Assembly (NCBI RefSeq): GCF_900108185.1
Contig: NZ_FNVA01000005.1
Span: forward strand, 310,001-374,000
Direction: 5' to 3'
DNA from: Bryocella elongata
Lineage (GTDB): Bacteria > Acidobacteriota > Terriglobia > Terriglobales > Acidobacteriaceae
DNA length: 64,000 nt
The translations under genes were made by a program, and so were the position numbers. Shown piece by piece: positions 7,533 through 16,502 of the stretch (the first letter of the stretch is position 1; every line of letters begins with the position of its first letter). The notes beneath the pieces are model-generated. The model ran no database searches. It worked only from the letters and a program-made list of their open reading frames with translations, and was not told where the DNA came from.

Positions 7533-9419
7533 ATGCTTTTTCGGTCTTTCTCCGCAGCCTTCCTTGCGGTTGCCGCCGGCAGCCTTTTCGCGCAGACTCC
7601 TTCAGCTACGCTCGCGGTCGATCTCACCGACGCTTCCCGGCACATCCTGCATGCGACCGAGACGCTCACCGTGCAGCCGGGCCCGCTCACCCTGATGTAT
7701 CCCAAGTGGATTCCCGGCGAGCACATGCCGGACGGACCGATCCAGAACCAGGCAGGCTTCATCATCACCACGCCCAGCGGAGAGCGTGTGAAGTGGGAGC
7801 GTGACCCGGTCGAGATGTTTGCGTATCACGTCACGGTGCCGCAGGGCGTCACCACGCTCAACATCAAGATGGACTTCCTCGCGGTCTCGGGAGGGTCGTT
7901 CACGGCGGGTGGCTCGACCAGCAACAACCTTGCGCTGCTCAGTTGGAACACGCTGCTCGTCACCCCGAAGGGCTCCGATCCCGCGAAGGTGATGTTCACG
8001 CCGTCGGTCACCGTCCCGGTGGATTGGAACTTCGGCACGGCCCTGGAGGCCACCAGCAAGCAGGGTCAGACTACGAGCTTCAAGCCGGTTGCGATGGATC
8101 AGCTGATCGATTCGCCTGTCCTCGCTGGCCGTTGGTTCCGCGAGATCCCGCTGGCTGCGGAGATCACTCCGAAGCACTACCTGGATCTCGCCGGCGATGG
8201 CCCGGAAGACATCAAGCTCTCGCAGGAGCATATCGATGAGTTCTCTCGGCTCATCCGCGAGACGGGCGCTCTCTACAAGTCGCGCCACTACAACTCGTAT
8301 CACTTCCTCGTGACGCTCTCTGACCAGGTGGCGCACTTCGGCCTCGAACATCATCAGTCGTCCGACGATCGCGTTGCGGAGAAGACCTTCGTCGACGATG
8401 ATCAGTTCATCGGCAATGGCCTGCTGCTGCCGCACGAGTTCACGCACTCGTGGAACGGCAAGTACCGCCGGCCCATCGGGCTTGCTACAGGCAACTACGA
8501 AGACCCGATGAAGGGCGACCTGCTGTGGGTGTACGAAGGCCTCACCGAGTATCTCGGCGATGTGCTCGCGGCCCGCTGCGGCATCTGGAACAACGCGATC
8601 TATCGCGACAGGCTCGCCACGATTGCGGCGTATCTCAACGACGCCCGCCCTGGCCGGACATGGCGCGACCTGCAGGACACCGCGACCTTCGCGCAGGTGC
8701 TCTATCTCACCGGCGGAGCGTATGACAACTACCGCCGCGACACCGACTACTACGATGAAGGCGAGCTGCTGTGGCTCGAAGTCGATCTCACCATCCGTTC
8801 CAAGACCGATGGCAAGAAGTCGCTGAATGACTTCGCTGCGGCGTTCCACGGCCTCAATGGCAACACCGGTCCCATGGTCGTGCCGTATGACTTCAACGAT
8901 GTAGTGAAGGGCCTCAACGCTGTGGTGCCCAACGACTGGGAGGCCTTCCTGCGCGCGCGCCTCGACTCCAATGAGTCCCATGCACCGGAGATGGCTGGCA
9001 TCGATGCGCTCTCCGGCTACAAGCTCATCTATACCGACAAGCCTGACTACTGGTCGCAACTGACGGAGAGTTCGGCGGGCGTTGGTGGTATCGATGCACG
9101 CTACTCGGTGGGTCTGCAGGTGGATGCCAACGGCATCGTGCAGGACGCGATCATAGGCGGCGTGGCATACAAGGCCGGTGTCGCTCCGGGCTTCCACATC
9201 GTCGCGGTCAATGGCCGGGCGTACTCCGCTGCCTTGATGCATCAGGCACTGCAGGATGCCGCGGGTAAGGGTCCCGCAGTCGAACTGATCGTCGAGAACA
9301 CAGGCTACTTCAAGATGATTCACCTCGACTACCACGACGGCGAAAAGTATCCGCACTTCGAGCGCGTACCCGGCACGAAGGACCGCCTCGATGACATCGT
9401 GGAGCCGATGGTGAAGTAG
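7533..9419 (+). CDS. Exported M61-family peptidase with PDZ domain
   Basis: From the ATG at 7533 the product is 628 residues with a clear signal peptide (cleavage likely after SLFAQ). The zinc-binding HEFTH motif is at about 301-305 in LLPHEFTHSWNGKYRRP. The third-ligand glutamate is in YEGLTEY near 335. A PDZ-like domain near residues 520-600 includes GGVAYKAGVAPGFHIVAVNG. This is the layout of glycyl-aminopeptidase-type M61 proteases, which cleave N-terminal Gly/Ala. Acidobacteriota often encode several. An upstream in-frame start at 7467 would lie inside the previous gene and would spoil the signal peptide. Confidence 0.92.
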   Translation: MLFRSFSAAFLAVAAGSLFAQTPSATLAVDLTDASRHILHATETLTVQPGPLTLMYPKWIPGEHMPDGPIQNQAGFIITTPSGERVKWERDPVEMFAYHVTVPQGVTTLNIKMDFLAVSGGSFTAGGSTSNNLALLSWNTLLVTPKGSDPAKVMFTPSVTVPVDWNFGTALEATSKQGQTTSFKPVAMDQLIDSPVLAGRWFREIPLAAEITPKHYLDLAGDGPEDIKLSQEHIDEFSRLIRETGALYKSRHYNSYHFLVTLSDQVAHFGLEHHQSSDDRVAEKTFVDDDQFIGNGLLLPHEFTHSWNGKYRRPIGLATGNYEDPMKGDLLWVYEGLTEYLGDVLAARCGIWNNAIYRDRLATIAAYLNDARPGRTWRDLQDTATFAQVLYLTGGAYDNYRRDTDYYDEGELLWLEVDLTIRSKTDGKKSLNDFAAAFHGLNGNTGPMVVPYDFNDVVKGLNAVVPNDWEAFLRARLDSNESHAPEMAGIDALSGYKLIYTDKPDYWSQLTESSAGVGGIDARYSVGLQVDANGIVQDAIIGGVAYKAGVAPGFHIVAVNGRAYSAALMHQALQDAAGKGPAVELIVENTGYFKMIHLDYHDGEKYPHFERVPGTKDRLDDIVEPMVK

Positions 9420-9422
9420 GGG

Positions 9423-9457
9423 AGTGGGTAGAGGTCAGTGAGTAGGGAGTAGAAAAA
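9423..9457. repeat. Purine-rich heptad-type repeat (copy of the 19745 repeat)
   Basis: This 35-nt stretch starts 3 nt after the M61 stop and fills the convergent gap before the YihY gene. It matches 32 of 35 bases of the segment at 19745-19779, which also follows a stop codon directly. It contains GAGTAGG/GAGTAGA units at 7-base spacing. Only one orientation is present here. Confidence 0.75.
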
Positions 9458-9458
9458 C

Positions 9459-10583
9459 TTACATAGTCGGCTGCGTGCCGGGTTCTGCACTCACCTGTTG
9501 CGGGATGGCGCCTTCGCGCTTCATCCCGCGTTCGGCCACCGCAGCTTCAATCTCCGAGTTCACCTCCGCACCCAGGAGCAGCATGAGCCCGCTCAGGTAG
9601 AACCAGGTCAGCAGCACGATGACAGCCCCCAGTGAGCCATAGGTGAGCGAGTATGTGTCGAAGTAGTGCAGGTAGATTCGCAGCCCGATCGATGTGAGCA
9701 GCCAGCCGCTGATTCCCAGTGCTGCGCCCGGCGTCAGCCATCGCCATACCTTGTTCTTCAGGTCGGGCGCGAAGTAATAGATCACCGCAAACAGCAGCAT
9801 CAGCAACGCCAGCGCTACAACGGTCGCAACGGTGTGGATCAGGACAATCGCTGTCCACTCCAGCCAGTGATGGTGGATGCGCAGATGTGCAAACCTCGCC
9901 GCGGCATCACCCACCAGCAGCACCGCGAGGTTGCCCGTGACGAGCAGACTGAGCAGCGTCGTTACCAGGATCGCCGCACCGCGGGCCTTCCAGTAAGGCC
10001 GCGTCTCCTTCACCTTGTAGACGGTGTTCATCCCGTCCTGCATCGCAGAGAAGCCCACCGACGCTGACCACAGCGCAGCCACGATACCGAAGGTCAGCTT
10101 GCCCCGCGTCGCCGCAGCTGTCGTCTGGTTGAACGTGTCGATGACCATGCTGTAGGCGGTGTGCGGCACCACCAGCGCGAGGTACTGGAGCAGGTGGTCG
10201 TAGAACTCGCCTGCGCGTCGTGCCACAAGGCCCAGCAGCGCGCTCGCGCACACCAGCGTGGGGAACAGCGCAAAGAGAAAGTAGTAGCCCATCTCCGCTG
10301 CACGGGAGAGCAGGTTGTCGTCCAGCAGCGCGGCAAGCGTGCGCTTCGCGATCAGCGAAGGCGGAACACCCTGCAGGTCCCAAAGGCTGTGCAGCGGCGA
10401 GTGCGAGACGCGGTCCCAGATGCGCTGCGCCCACGGGTCGACGTGCGCTATGGTGTGGTCCTTCGCGTTGACGGGTGCATGTGCCGTTGGGATAGCTGGC
10501 GCAATGGCGGGAGCGAGTTCGCGCGCTGGCCCTATCTCGATTGCGGGTTGCGTTTTGGTCGAGGCTGAATCGGAGGAAAGCAT
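9459..10583 (-). CDS. YihY/BrkB-family inner-membrane protein
   Basis: About 374 residues. After a Pro/Ala-rich 60-residue N-terminus comes the family core of six membrane helices with SRAAEMGYYFLFALFPTL, NQTTAAATRGKLTFGIVAALWSAS-type segments and the C-terminal SLGAVIVLLTWFYLSGLMLLLGAEVNSEI region. The family was once called RNase BN in error; it is an integral membrane protein of uncertain role. The ATG at 10583 with GAAGGG about 5 nt upstream is preferred over a TTG 26 codons earlier. Confidence 0.88.
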   Translation of the reverse strand: MLSSDSASTKTQPAIEIGPARELAPAIAPAIPTAHAPVNAKDHTIAHVDPWAQRIWDRVSHSPLHSLWDLQGVPPSLIAKRTLAALLDDNLLSRAAEMGYYFLFALFPTLVCASALLGLVARRAGEFYDHLLQYLALVVPHTAYSMVIDTFNQTTAAATRGKLTFGIVAALWSASVGFSAMQDGMNTVYKVKETRPYWKARGAAILVTTLLSLLVTGNLAVLLVGDAAARFAHLRIHHHWLEWTAIVLIHTVATVVALALLMLLFAVIYYFAPDLKNKVWRWLTPGAALGISGWLLTSIGLRIYLHYFDTYSLTYGSLGAVIVLLTWFYLSGLMLLLGAEVNSEIEAAVAERGMKREGAIPQQVSAEPGTQPTM

Positions 10584-10724
10584 CGGGGCCCTTCTACGGC
10601 GCGATGCCTGCGTTTGCACCGCGCGGGCGGCTCCTTGACCGTGCGAAGGTCGCTCCTGCAACCTCAGATGCGTCCACGACGAAGCGAGTTGGTGCGATGT
10701 GAAGAGCTTGTGCCGCCGCGCAGC

Positions 10725-11564
10725 CTATCGCAGCGTGTGCGCCCCGCCACGGATCCCGTACAGGATCGACTCCAGTGCACGCTCCGGGTTGCCCTCCGGC
10801 AGCGGCACATTCATCCGCGCTGCCATCTGCTGCACGATGCGTTGCGCCATTGTTGCCCGGGTCTCGAGCGAAAGGTCCAGTGCGCGTGCGAAGAAGGCAT
10901 CGATCACGATCAGGTCCTGCTGGCTCAGCTTTGCAATGGCATCGGCCGGGAACACAGCCGGCACCGGCTGCGACTGCCATGCGGGCGCTTCGGCAGCCGC
11001 GAGGGGAAGCGTCGGTTGCACCATGAGCGGCTGCTCCGCCAGGCTCTCATGCACGACGATCGTACCCACCACGAGGTCGCCCAGACGCTTGTTCTGCTTG
11101 TTGCACAGCATGGCGATGACCCCGGCAACGTACGCGCTGGGCAGATAGTCGACAAATCGCATCAGGTTGCGCGCCAGTGCCTCGAAGAATGTGATCTGGC
11201 GGCCCGAATCCTTGAGCACCCGCAGCTTCATCACGCGCTTGCCGGGCGTTTGACCATGCCACACCGCTTCGAAGATCGCAAAGTATCCCCACACGATGAC
11301 GAAGTTGATGAATATCAGGATGGCCGTCGCCCAGTGCTCGACCCATGTCTCGCCCCTGCCTCCGGCCCGCGTGACGGCTGTGGCGGCCGCCACCCCGAAG
11401 ATGATCAGCATCTCCGCAAAGAAGAACGCAAGGATCAGCAGGCCATCCAGCAGCGCCGCGACGAAGCGGCTGCCGATGCCGGCAATATTGAAACGAAGAT
11501 CGACCCGCTCCGGTGTGTCGATGCTAAGCTGATCGCTAAAGTGGTGGCGCTCGAAGCTTCCCAT
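10725..11564 (-). CDS. RDD-family membrane protein
   Basis: The 279-residue protein starts with a soluble stretch containing LSIDTPERVDLRF. The RDD core follows: IGSRFVAALLDGLLI (Arg and Asp hallmarks), a second helix, TPGKRVMKLRVL, ARNLMRFVDYLP and NKRLGDLVVGTIVV. The C-terminal third is soluble and Ala/Gln-rich. It is divergent from the SpoIIM-like gene, separated by about 50 nt. In many genomes RDD, SpoIIM-like, MoxR, DUF58, DUF4350 and DUF4129 genes travel together, including an actinobacterial moxR2 region. The start at 11564 is chosen because it has AGAGGG upstream and does not run into the divergent gene. Confidence 0.85.
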   Translation of the reverse strand: MGSFERHHFSDQLSIDTPERVDLRFNIAGIGSRFVAALLDGLLILAFFFAEMLIIFGVAAATAVTRAGGRGETWVEHWATAILIFINFVIVWGYFAIFEAVWHGQTPGKRVMKLRVLKDSGRQITFFEALARNLMRFVDYLPSAYVAGVIAMLCNKQNKRLGDLVVGTIVVHESLAEQPLMVQPTLPLAAAEAPAWQSQPVPAVFPADAIAKLSQQDLIVIDAFFARALDLSLETRATMAQRIVQQMAARMNVPLPEGNPERALESILYGIRGGAHTLR

Positions 11565-11613
11565 GCTGTGCCCTCTGCTTTGAATCTCTGCGGTGACCTG
11601 CGGCGGTAGACCT

Positions 11614-12585
11614 GTGCTGAGCAATTCCTGGATCAGTCAACGCAAGGATAACTGGAGTCGGCTCGAGACGCTCGCCCGGCAGGCCGAGACCTTCGGCGTG
11701 CGCTCGCTGTCGCACCCGGAGCTTCGCGATTTCGGCCTGCTTTACCGGCAGGCTGCGGCGGATCTCTCGGCGGCACGCGCAGACCGCGGCTCGCGAGCCA
11801 TCGAGCAATATCTCAACCAGATCGTCAGCCGCGCGCATAACTATGTCTACTCCGGGCAGCGATTCTCGGCGCTCACCGTATGGCGATTCCTCGTGCACGG
11901 CTACCCCCGCGTCATCCGCCGCTTCAATGGCTACGTTTATGCGGCGATTGCCATCACGCTGCTGACGGCGGCCCTGGGCGCCATCATCACCATGGTGCGT
12001 CCGGAGTTCGGTGTCGCCTTCTTCGGCGCAGAACGCATCGCCGACCTCGACAAGCACAAGATGTGGACGGACAGCATCCTCAGCGTGAAGCCGGAAGAGT
12101 CCTCCAGCATCATGACCAACAACATCATGGTGTGCTTCCTTACGTTCATTGGTGGCATCACGGGCGGCCTCTTCACGTTGTACTCGCTGTTCAACAACGG
12201 GCTGATGCTGGGCGTCATCGCGGTCATCTGCGCGCAGCATCACATGGCACTCAGCCTGTGGAGCTTCATCGCCGCACACGGCGCGCTGGAACTGCCGTCG
12301 ATCATGTTCGCGGGCGCGGCCGGGCTACGCCTCGGTGCGGGCATTCTCTTCCCAGGCAACCTGCGCCGCCGCGATTCGATGGCGATCGCTGGCTCCGACG
12401 CCGTGCAGATCGTCAGCGGCACGATCCCGCTGCTCATCATCGCCGGCACGCTGGAGGCTTTTCTCTCTCCGAATCACATCGCTGTGGGCATCAAGTTCGG
12501 GGTGGGCGGCGTGCTGTTCGTCGGGCTTTGCCTGTGGCTGTACCTGGGCGGACGAGCGACTGAGACAGCAAACAGTAGAGCGTAG
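11614..12585 (+). CDS. Stage II sporulation protein M-like (SpoIIM/DUF95) membrane protein
   Basis: About 323 residues from the GTG at 11614 (another GTG at 11593 is possible). The soluble N-terminal ~95 residues include SQRKDNWSRLETL and LYRQAAADL, typical of the long SpoIIM-like proteins of non-sporulating bacteria. The membrane part has FLTFIGGITGGLFTLYSLFNNGLMLG, of which GGITGGLFTLYSL is diagnostic, and SFIAAHGALELPSIMFAGAAG. In Bacillus SpoIIM acts in the DMP engulfment complex; here there is no sporulation context, so the role is unknown and tied to the MoxR cluster. The last codons (TANSRA) are made of the heptad repeat that follows. Confidence 0.88.
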   Translation: MLSNSWISQRKDNWSRLETLARQAETFGVRSLSHPELRDFGLLYRQAAADLSAARADRGSRAIEQYLNQIVSRAHNYVYSGQRFSALTVWRFLVHGYPRVIRRFNGYVYAAIAITLLTAALGAIITMVRPEFGVAFFGAERIADLDKHKMWTDSILSVKPEESSSIMTNNIMVCFLTFIGGITGGLFTLYSLFNNGLMLGVIAVICAQHHMALSLWSFIAAHGALELPSIMFAGAAGLRLGAGILFPGNLRRRDSMAIAGSDAVQIVSGTIPLLIIAGTLEAFLSPNHIAVGIKFGVGGVLFVGLCLWLYLGGRATETANSRA

Positions 12586-12642
12586 ACAGCAGACAAGCAA
12601 TCGAAGGCTCTTGCCTGCACACTACTGTCTAACCTCTACTGT
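12572..12642. repeat. Heptad-type inverted repeat across the SpoIIM-like/DUF58 convergent junction
   Basis: The left arm starts at 12572 with ACAGTAGAG, continues as TAGACAG, and spans the SpoIIM-like stop codon. The right arm ends at 12642 and reads ACAGTAGAG then TAGACAG on the minus strand. Over 21 bases 18 match, so the arms can pair into a hairpin with a loop of about 30 nt. Each gene is thus followed by CAGTAGA-type heptads in its own sense. Confidence 0.8.
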
Positions 12643-12648
12643 CCGCCC

Positions 12649-14127
12649 CTACACCATTCCCTTCGCCTTCACTTCGAGATACTGGCTCACCGCGCGTATC
12701 CCGATCTCTTCGGCGGTGGTCTCTACGATGAGCACGCCCGAGCGCTCCAGCTTCGCGATGCGTTCTCGACGGCGCTCCAGCATCTCTTCTGCCGCGGCTG
12801 CGTGGTACATCTGCGAGCTCGTCGTGGGTGCGCTCGCCGCGAGGGCATCGAGCTCGGGATGGTGCAGCAGCACCAGTACCACGCGATGGCGTCGTGCAAG
12901 TTCCGTCGCGGCGATCACCAGCTCGGGCGTGCCCGCAGCGTCGGCGAGCTCCGTGATCCACACGATCAGCCCACGACGGCGCTGTACGTTCTTCAATCTC
13001 GCGATGGCATTCAGATGATCCGCCTCGGCAGCCTCGCTGCGAGTCTGGCTCAGCAGGTCCAGCAGCAGTCGAACGTGCATCGGTCCCGCGCCTGGCATCA
13101 GCAGCTGCTGCACGCTGCGGCCGTACGTCATCATGCCGAATTTGTCGCCGGAGATGGACACCACCTGCGCCAGCATCGTCGCCGCCGTGGTCGCCTGGTC
13201 GAGCTGGGTCACCGTCATCGCGTGCGCGCGCTCCCGCTCGGCATCCGTCTCGGCAACCACCTCGTTCACCGATCGCCGCAGTTCGAAGGCCGTGCGCGAG
13301 AGGCGGCCGGCATCGAGCACCACCCACACCTGCTGCGAGCGCTCCACCGTGAACTGGCGAGTCACGAGCTTGCCACGCCGCGCCGTCGCCGTCCAGCTCA
13401 CGTTGCGGAGCTCGTCGCCGGGCTGGTAGTCGCGCAGCGAATCGAAGTCGCGGCCGATACCGCGCATCTGCAGCTTGCGCCGCTGCATCTCGATCTGCCT
13501 CGCGCGCAGCAGGTAGAACTGCGTTGTGCCTCGGCTGTCTTCATGCGCAGGGAAGACTCGCACGGGCTGCGGCTGTGGACCTTCGATGCGTTGGACGACA
13601 GGCAGCGCAGCGGCCCAGCGTTCGATCAGCCCCAGCGCGCTGCGATAGCGCAGATATACCTTGCCCAGGGCGAAGTCGCCCCGCTGGCCGGGTCTCAGCG
13701 TCGTGATGCTGAGGTTCTCGTCCTGCGGGAAGGCTTCGATCTGCTGCATTGCGGGCTGAAGGATGAGCCCAGCGTGCAGGTCATCGATAGCGACGACGTG
13801 CAGGACACCGCTGCCGGTGTGCATAACGCCCAGCTCTACACGCGTCGGTTCGCCCAGCTGTGGGGAATCGAGAAACGTGCGGCGCACGGTGAACGCCGCA
13901 GCTCGCGGAAGCAGTATCAGATCGAGTGCGGCGAGCGCCAGCACAAGCGTGTCCCACAACAGCATGAAGCCGATGGCGCGCGGGTGATAGAACGCCGGGA
14001 TGGATAGCAGCAGACCGCCAGCCAGCAGCAGCAGGGCACGCTGCGTGAGGCCGAATGAGATCCAGCGGATCCGCTTGCCCAAGGGCTGCGCGGCGGCCGA
14101 GGCCGAAGGTGGGATCAGCGTCCTCAT
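12649..14127 (-). CDS. DUF58 domain-containing protein
   Basis: The 492-residue protein has two N-terminal membrane helices (about residues 32-75). A beta-rich region follows, then the DUF58 signature around residues 225-245 (FDSLRDYQPGDELRNVSWTA) and a von-Willebrand-like region (VWVVLDAGRLSR). DUF58 proteins occur with MoxR AAA+ ATPases and are thought to act as their partner in folding or activating membrane or metal-containing complexes. The ATG at 14127 lies 8 nt after the moxR stop, so the two are translationally close. Confidence 0.88.
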   Translation of the reverse strand: MRTLIPPSASAAAQPLGKRIRWISFGLTQRALLLLAGGLLLSIPAFYHPRAIGFMLLWDTLVLALAALDLILLPRAAAFTVRRTFLDSPQLGEPTRVELGVMHTGSGVLHVVAIDDLHAGLILQPAMQQIEAFPQDENLSITTLRPGQRGDFALGKVYLRYRSALGLIERWAAALPVVQRIEGPQPQPVRVFPAHEDSRGTTQFYLLRARQIEMQRRKLQMRGIGRDFDSLRDYQPGDELRNVSWTATARRGKLVTRQFTVERSQQVWVVLDAGRLSRTAFELRRSVNEVVAETDAERERAHAMTVTQLDQATTAATMLAQVVSISGDKFGMMTYGRSVQQLLMPGAGPMHVRLLLDLLSQTRSEAAEADHLNAIARLKNVQRRRGLIVWITELADAAGTPELVIAATELARRHRVVLVLLHHPELDALAASAPTTSSQMYHAAAAEEMLERRRERIAKLERSGVLIVETTAEEIGIRAVSQYLEVKAKGMV

Positions 14128-14134
14128 CGTGTCT

Positions 14135-15139
14135 CTACTTCGGCACCGGCGTTGCGGCGAGCACATCCCGCAGCACGCGGTCGGAACTCATGCCCTCAAG
14201 CTCAGCCTCGGGCCGCAGCACCAGGCGATGGCGCAACGTCGGCAGAGCAGCTTCCTTCACATCGTCGGGCACCACGAAGTCGCGTCCCTCGCGAGCTGCA
14301 AAGGCTTTCGATGTAAGCAGCAACGCTGCACTCGCACGGGGGCTTGCACCGAGCGAGATGGCCGGCCACTCGCGGGTGCGACGCACAACGGCAAGCAGAT
14401 AGTCGAAGATATCGTCTTCCACGCGCACGCTGCGGATCTCGTTTCGCGCCGCGCTCAGCAACTCAACCGGCACAGGCTCGATCGGAGTATCCGCGAGGGC
14501 CGTCATGGTGTGCGCGGCATGGTGCCGCTCCAGCACCGTGCGCTCCTCCGCTGCGCTCGGGTAGTCGATCATGATCTTCAGCAGGAAGCGGTCGAGCTGC
14601 GCTTCGGGCAGAGGATACGTGCCTTCGAACTCGACCGGATTCTGCGTTGCGAAGACGGTGAAGAAATCGTCAAGCGCACGTCGTTCGCCATCGGCTGTCA
14701 CCTGCCGCTCTTCCATCGACTCCAGCAGTGCGGCCTGCGTGCGGGGCGGCATGCGGTTGATCTCGTCCGTCAGCAGGAACTGTGTAAACACGGGGCCGGG
14801 ATGGAAGCGGAAGCCGCCGGGCTGATCGCCGGAGGCAGGCGTGAAGATGTTCGTGCCGAGGATGTCGGCGGGCATCATGTCCGGGGTGCCCTGCACGCGG
14901 CGAAACTCGAGGCCGAGGAAGCGCGCGAGCGTCTTCACCGTCAGCGTCTTGGCAACGCCGGGCACGCCCTCCAGCAGCGCATGACCGCCGCAAAGCATGG
15001 TCACAAGCGCCTGCTCCACGGCCTCCTGTTGGCCCGCAATGATGCGCCCGATCTGATCGCGGCCGCGTGTAAAGAGTTCCGTGGCGGCGGCGACTCCTGC
15101 TCCAACTCCTGATACTGCGCCGGTTTCGTGACTGGCCAT
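14135..15139 (-). CDS. MoxR-family AAA+ ATPase
   Basis: The 334-residue protein carries the MoxR core. Walker A is GVPGVAKT (about 58-65), Walker B is FLLTDEINR (about 121-129) and the sensor 1 region is TVFATQNPVEFEGTYPLPEAQLDRF. The C-terminal lid includes LGASPRASAALL. MoxR ATPases act as chaperone-like machines with VWA or DUF58 partners. The flanking DUF58 and DUF4350 genes on the same strand support this pairing. Length is normal for the family. Confidence 0.92.
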   Translation of the reverse strand: MASHETGAVSGVGAGVAAATELFTRGRDQIGRIIAGQQEAVEQALVTMLCGGHALLEGVPGVAKTLTVKTLARFLGLEFRRVQGTPDMMPADILGTNIFTPASGDQPGGFRFHPGPVFTQFLLTDEINRMPPRTQAALLESMEERQVTADGERRALDDFFTVFATQNPVEFEGTYPLPEAQLDRFLLKIMIDYPSAAEERTVLERHHAAHTMTALADTPIEPVPVELLSAARNEIRSVRVEDDIFDYLLAVVRRTREWPAISLGASPRASAALLLTSKAFAAREGRDFVVPDDVKEAALPTLRHRLVLRPEAELEGMSSDRVLRDVLAATPVPK

Positions 15140-15248
15140 GCTGGTCGTATCTCCTGCTGCTAGCTGTGTTGTAGCGGTATTGCACTAAGGCGGTGTCGCG
15201 TCGTTCTCGTTGGCAGCGCCTGACTCGTGTCAGCGGAGGCGGTCGGTC

Positions 15249-16502
15249 CTATCCGCTGCTGTTCGCAGCTGGAGCCACTGACTTTCTTTGCTGTGCTGCC
15301 ATTTCAGTGGTGGGATGAAGGATGGCGTGCAGGCGCATCTCCTGCTCGTGGATGCCGCGGACAAGATGCAGGGTGCTGCGTGGCGTGAGCTTCTTCTCGT
15401 CCGCTTCGGCAGCCTGTTCAAGCAGATCCCGCAGCAGCGTCCATTCGCCTCCGAGGCGATTGGAGAGGGAAGCGGCGATTGCTGTTGGCCCCTCTGCGAG
15501 GACGGCCTGCGGCAGCCCGGCCTCGCGTGTCAGCACACGATCCAGCCGTCGCCGTGCCGCGCCGATAGCGGCGATCCGCGCGCCGGCCTTCTCGTACAGG
15601 TCGCCCATCGATTCGGCAAATTCGACCGGCGACGAGCGCGGCAGAGTCACCGGCAGACGCAGTGGCCCTCGGCGTCTGCTGAAGCTGAAGAGCAGCAGCG
15701 CGCCTACGGCCATCGCCTGCAGTACAAGCCACGTAAGCGGCAGGCCGCGCGCGTAGTCCCACAACGACTCGCGAACCGTCCGCAGCGATTCGTCGAAGTA
15801 CACGCGGCGTCCATGGCCCAGGTCAGGTCCCAGGCTGGCGAGGAACAGCCTCAGGTTCGCATCGTCCTTCAGGCCGCCATTGGTCAGGGGAGTCGCTTCG
15901 GTCCACCAGATGGCCTCGCCCACACCCGATTTTCCGATCACAGAAAACCGCACCACCACGGGATCGAGTCCGCACCGTTGCTCCACGCGATACTGCGGCC
16001 CCGGCTTCGCCCAGCGGAGGTAGGCCTGGAACTGCGCGTGACCCGCCGCGGCAAGTTCGCCGGGACCTTCCGGTGTCGTTAGGCAAAGACCCTTGGCGAG
16101 CTGACCGACAAACTCCACCTTGCCGTCCAGAAGCTGCGCCCCACCCCAGCCCGTGGTAATCACGCGCCCGCCGTGCTCGAGAAACCGGTGCAGCTCGGAG
16201 GCAAGCTCTTTGCCCTGCTGGTCGGTGAAGCTCGGGTCTGCGAGGATCAGCGTCGTGTGCGGGGCGTCCGCATCACTCAGCTCTGCCATCGGTCGCTCCC
16301 AGCGCTCCGTGGGCACGCCCAGGGCCTGCAGCATCAGGTACGCCGCCTTGGCGCCCCCGTCTCCGGCGTTCATCGTGGTCGGGCGGGGATCATTGTCCGA
16401 GCTCGCGGGCGCAAGCAGGGCAATCACGATCACGAGCACCAGCGTGACCCCTGCGATCGAACCCAGCATCCACTTGTCCCGACGGCTGACGCGATAGCTC
16501 AT
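15249..16502 (-). CDS. DUF4350 domain-containing membrane protein
   Basis: The 417-residue protein has a membrane helix near residues 12-32. An extracytoplasmic domain follows with NAGDGGAKAAYLMLQALG and a Rossmann-like THTLILADPSF/HGGRVITTGWGG pattern. This is typical of DUF4350, which resembles a glutamine-amidotransferase-like fold. A second helix lies near residues 258-276 (WLVLQAMAVGALLLFSFS), followed by a cytoplasmic tail. It overlaps the DUF4129 gene end by about 4 nt and precedes moxR by 110 nt. Function is unknown but it belongs to the MoxR module. Confidence 0.82.
   Translation of the reverse strand: MSYRVSRRDKWMLGSIAGVTLVLVIVIALLAPASSDNDPRPTTMNAGDGGAKAAYLMLQALGVPTERWERPMAELSDADAPHTTLILADPSFTDQQGKELASELHRFLEHGGRVITTGWGGAQLLDGKVEFVGQLAKGLCLTTPEGPGELAAAGHAQFQAYLRWAKPGPQYRVEQRCGLDPVVVRFSVIGKSGVGEAIWWTEATPLTNGGLKDDANLRLFLASLGPDLGHGRRVYFDESLRTVRESLWDYARGLPLTWLVLQAMAVGALLLFSFSRRRGPLRLPVTLPRSSPVEFAESMGDLYEKAGARIAAIGAARRRLDRVLTREAGLPQAVLAEGPTAIAASLSNRLGGEWTLLRDLLEQAAEADEKKLTPRSTLHLVRGIHEQEMRLHAILHPTTEMAAQQRKSVAPAANSSG

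Noticed and set aside
11564-11624. Longer start for the RDD gene at 11624
   Set aside because: It would overlap the divergent SpoIIM-like gene start; the ATG at 11564 has a good ribosome site.
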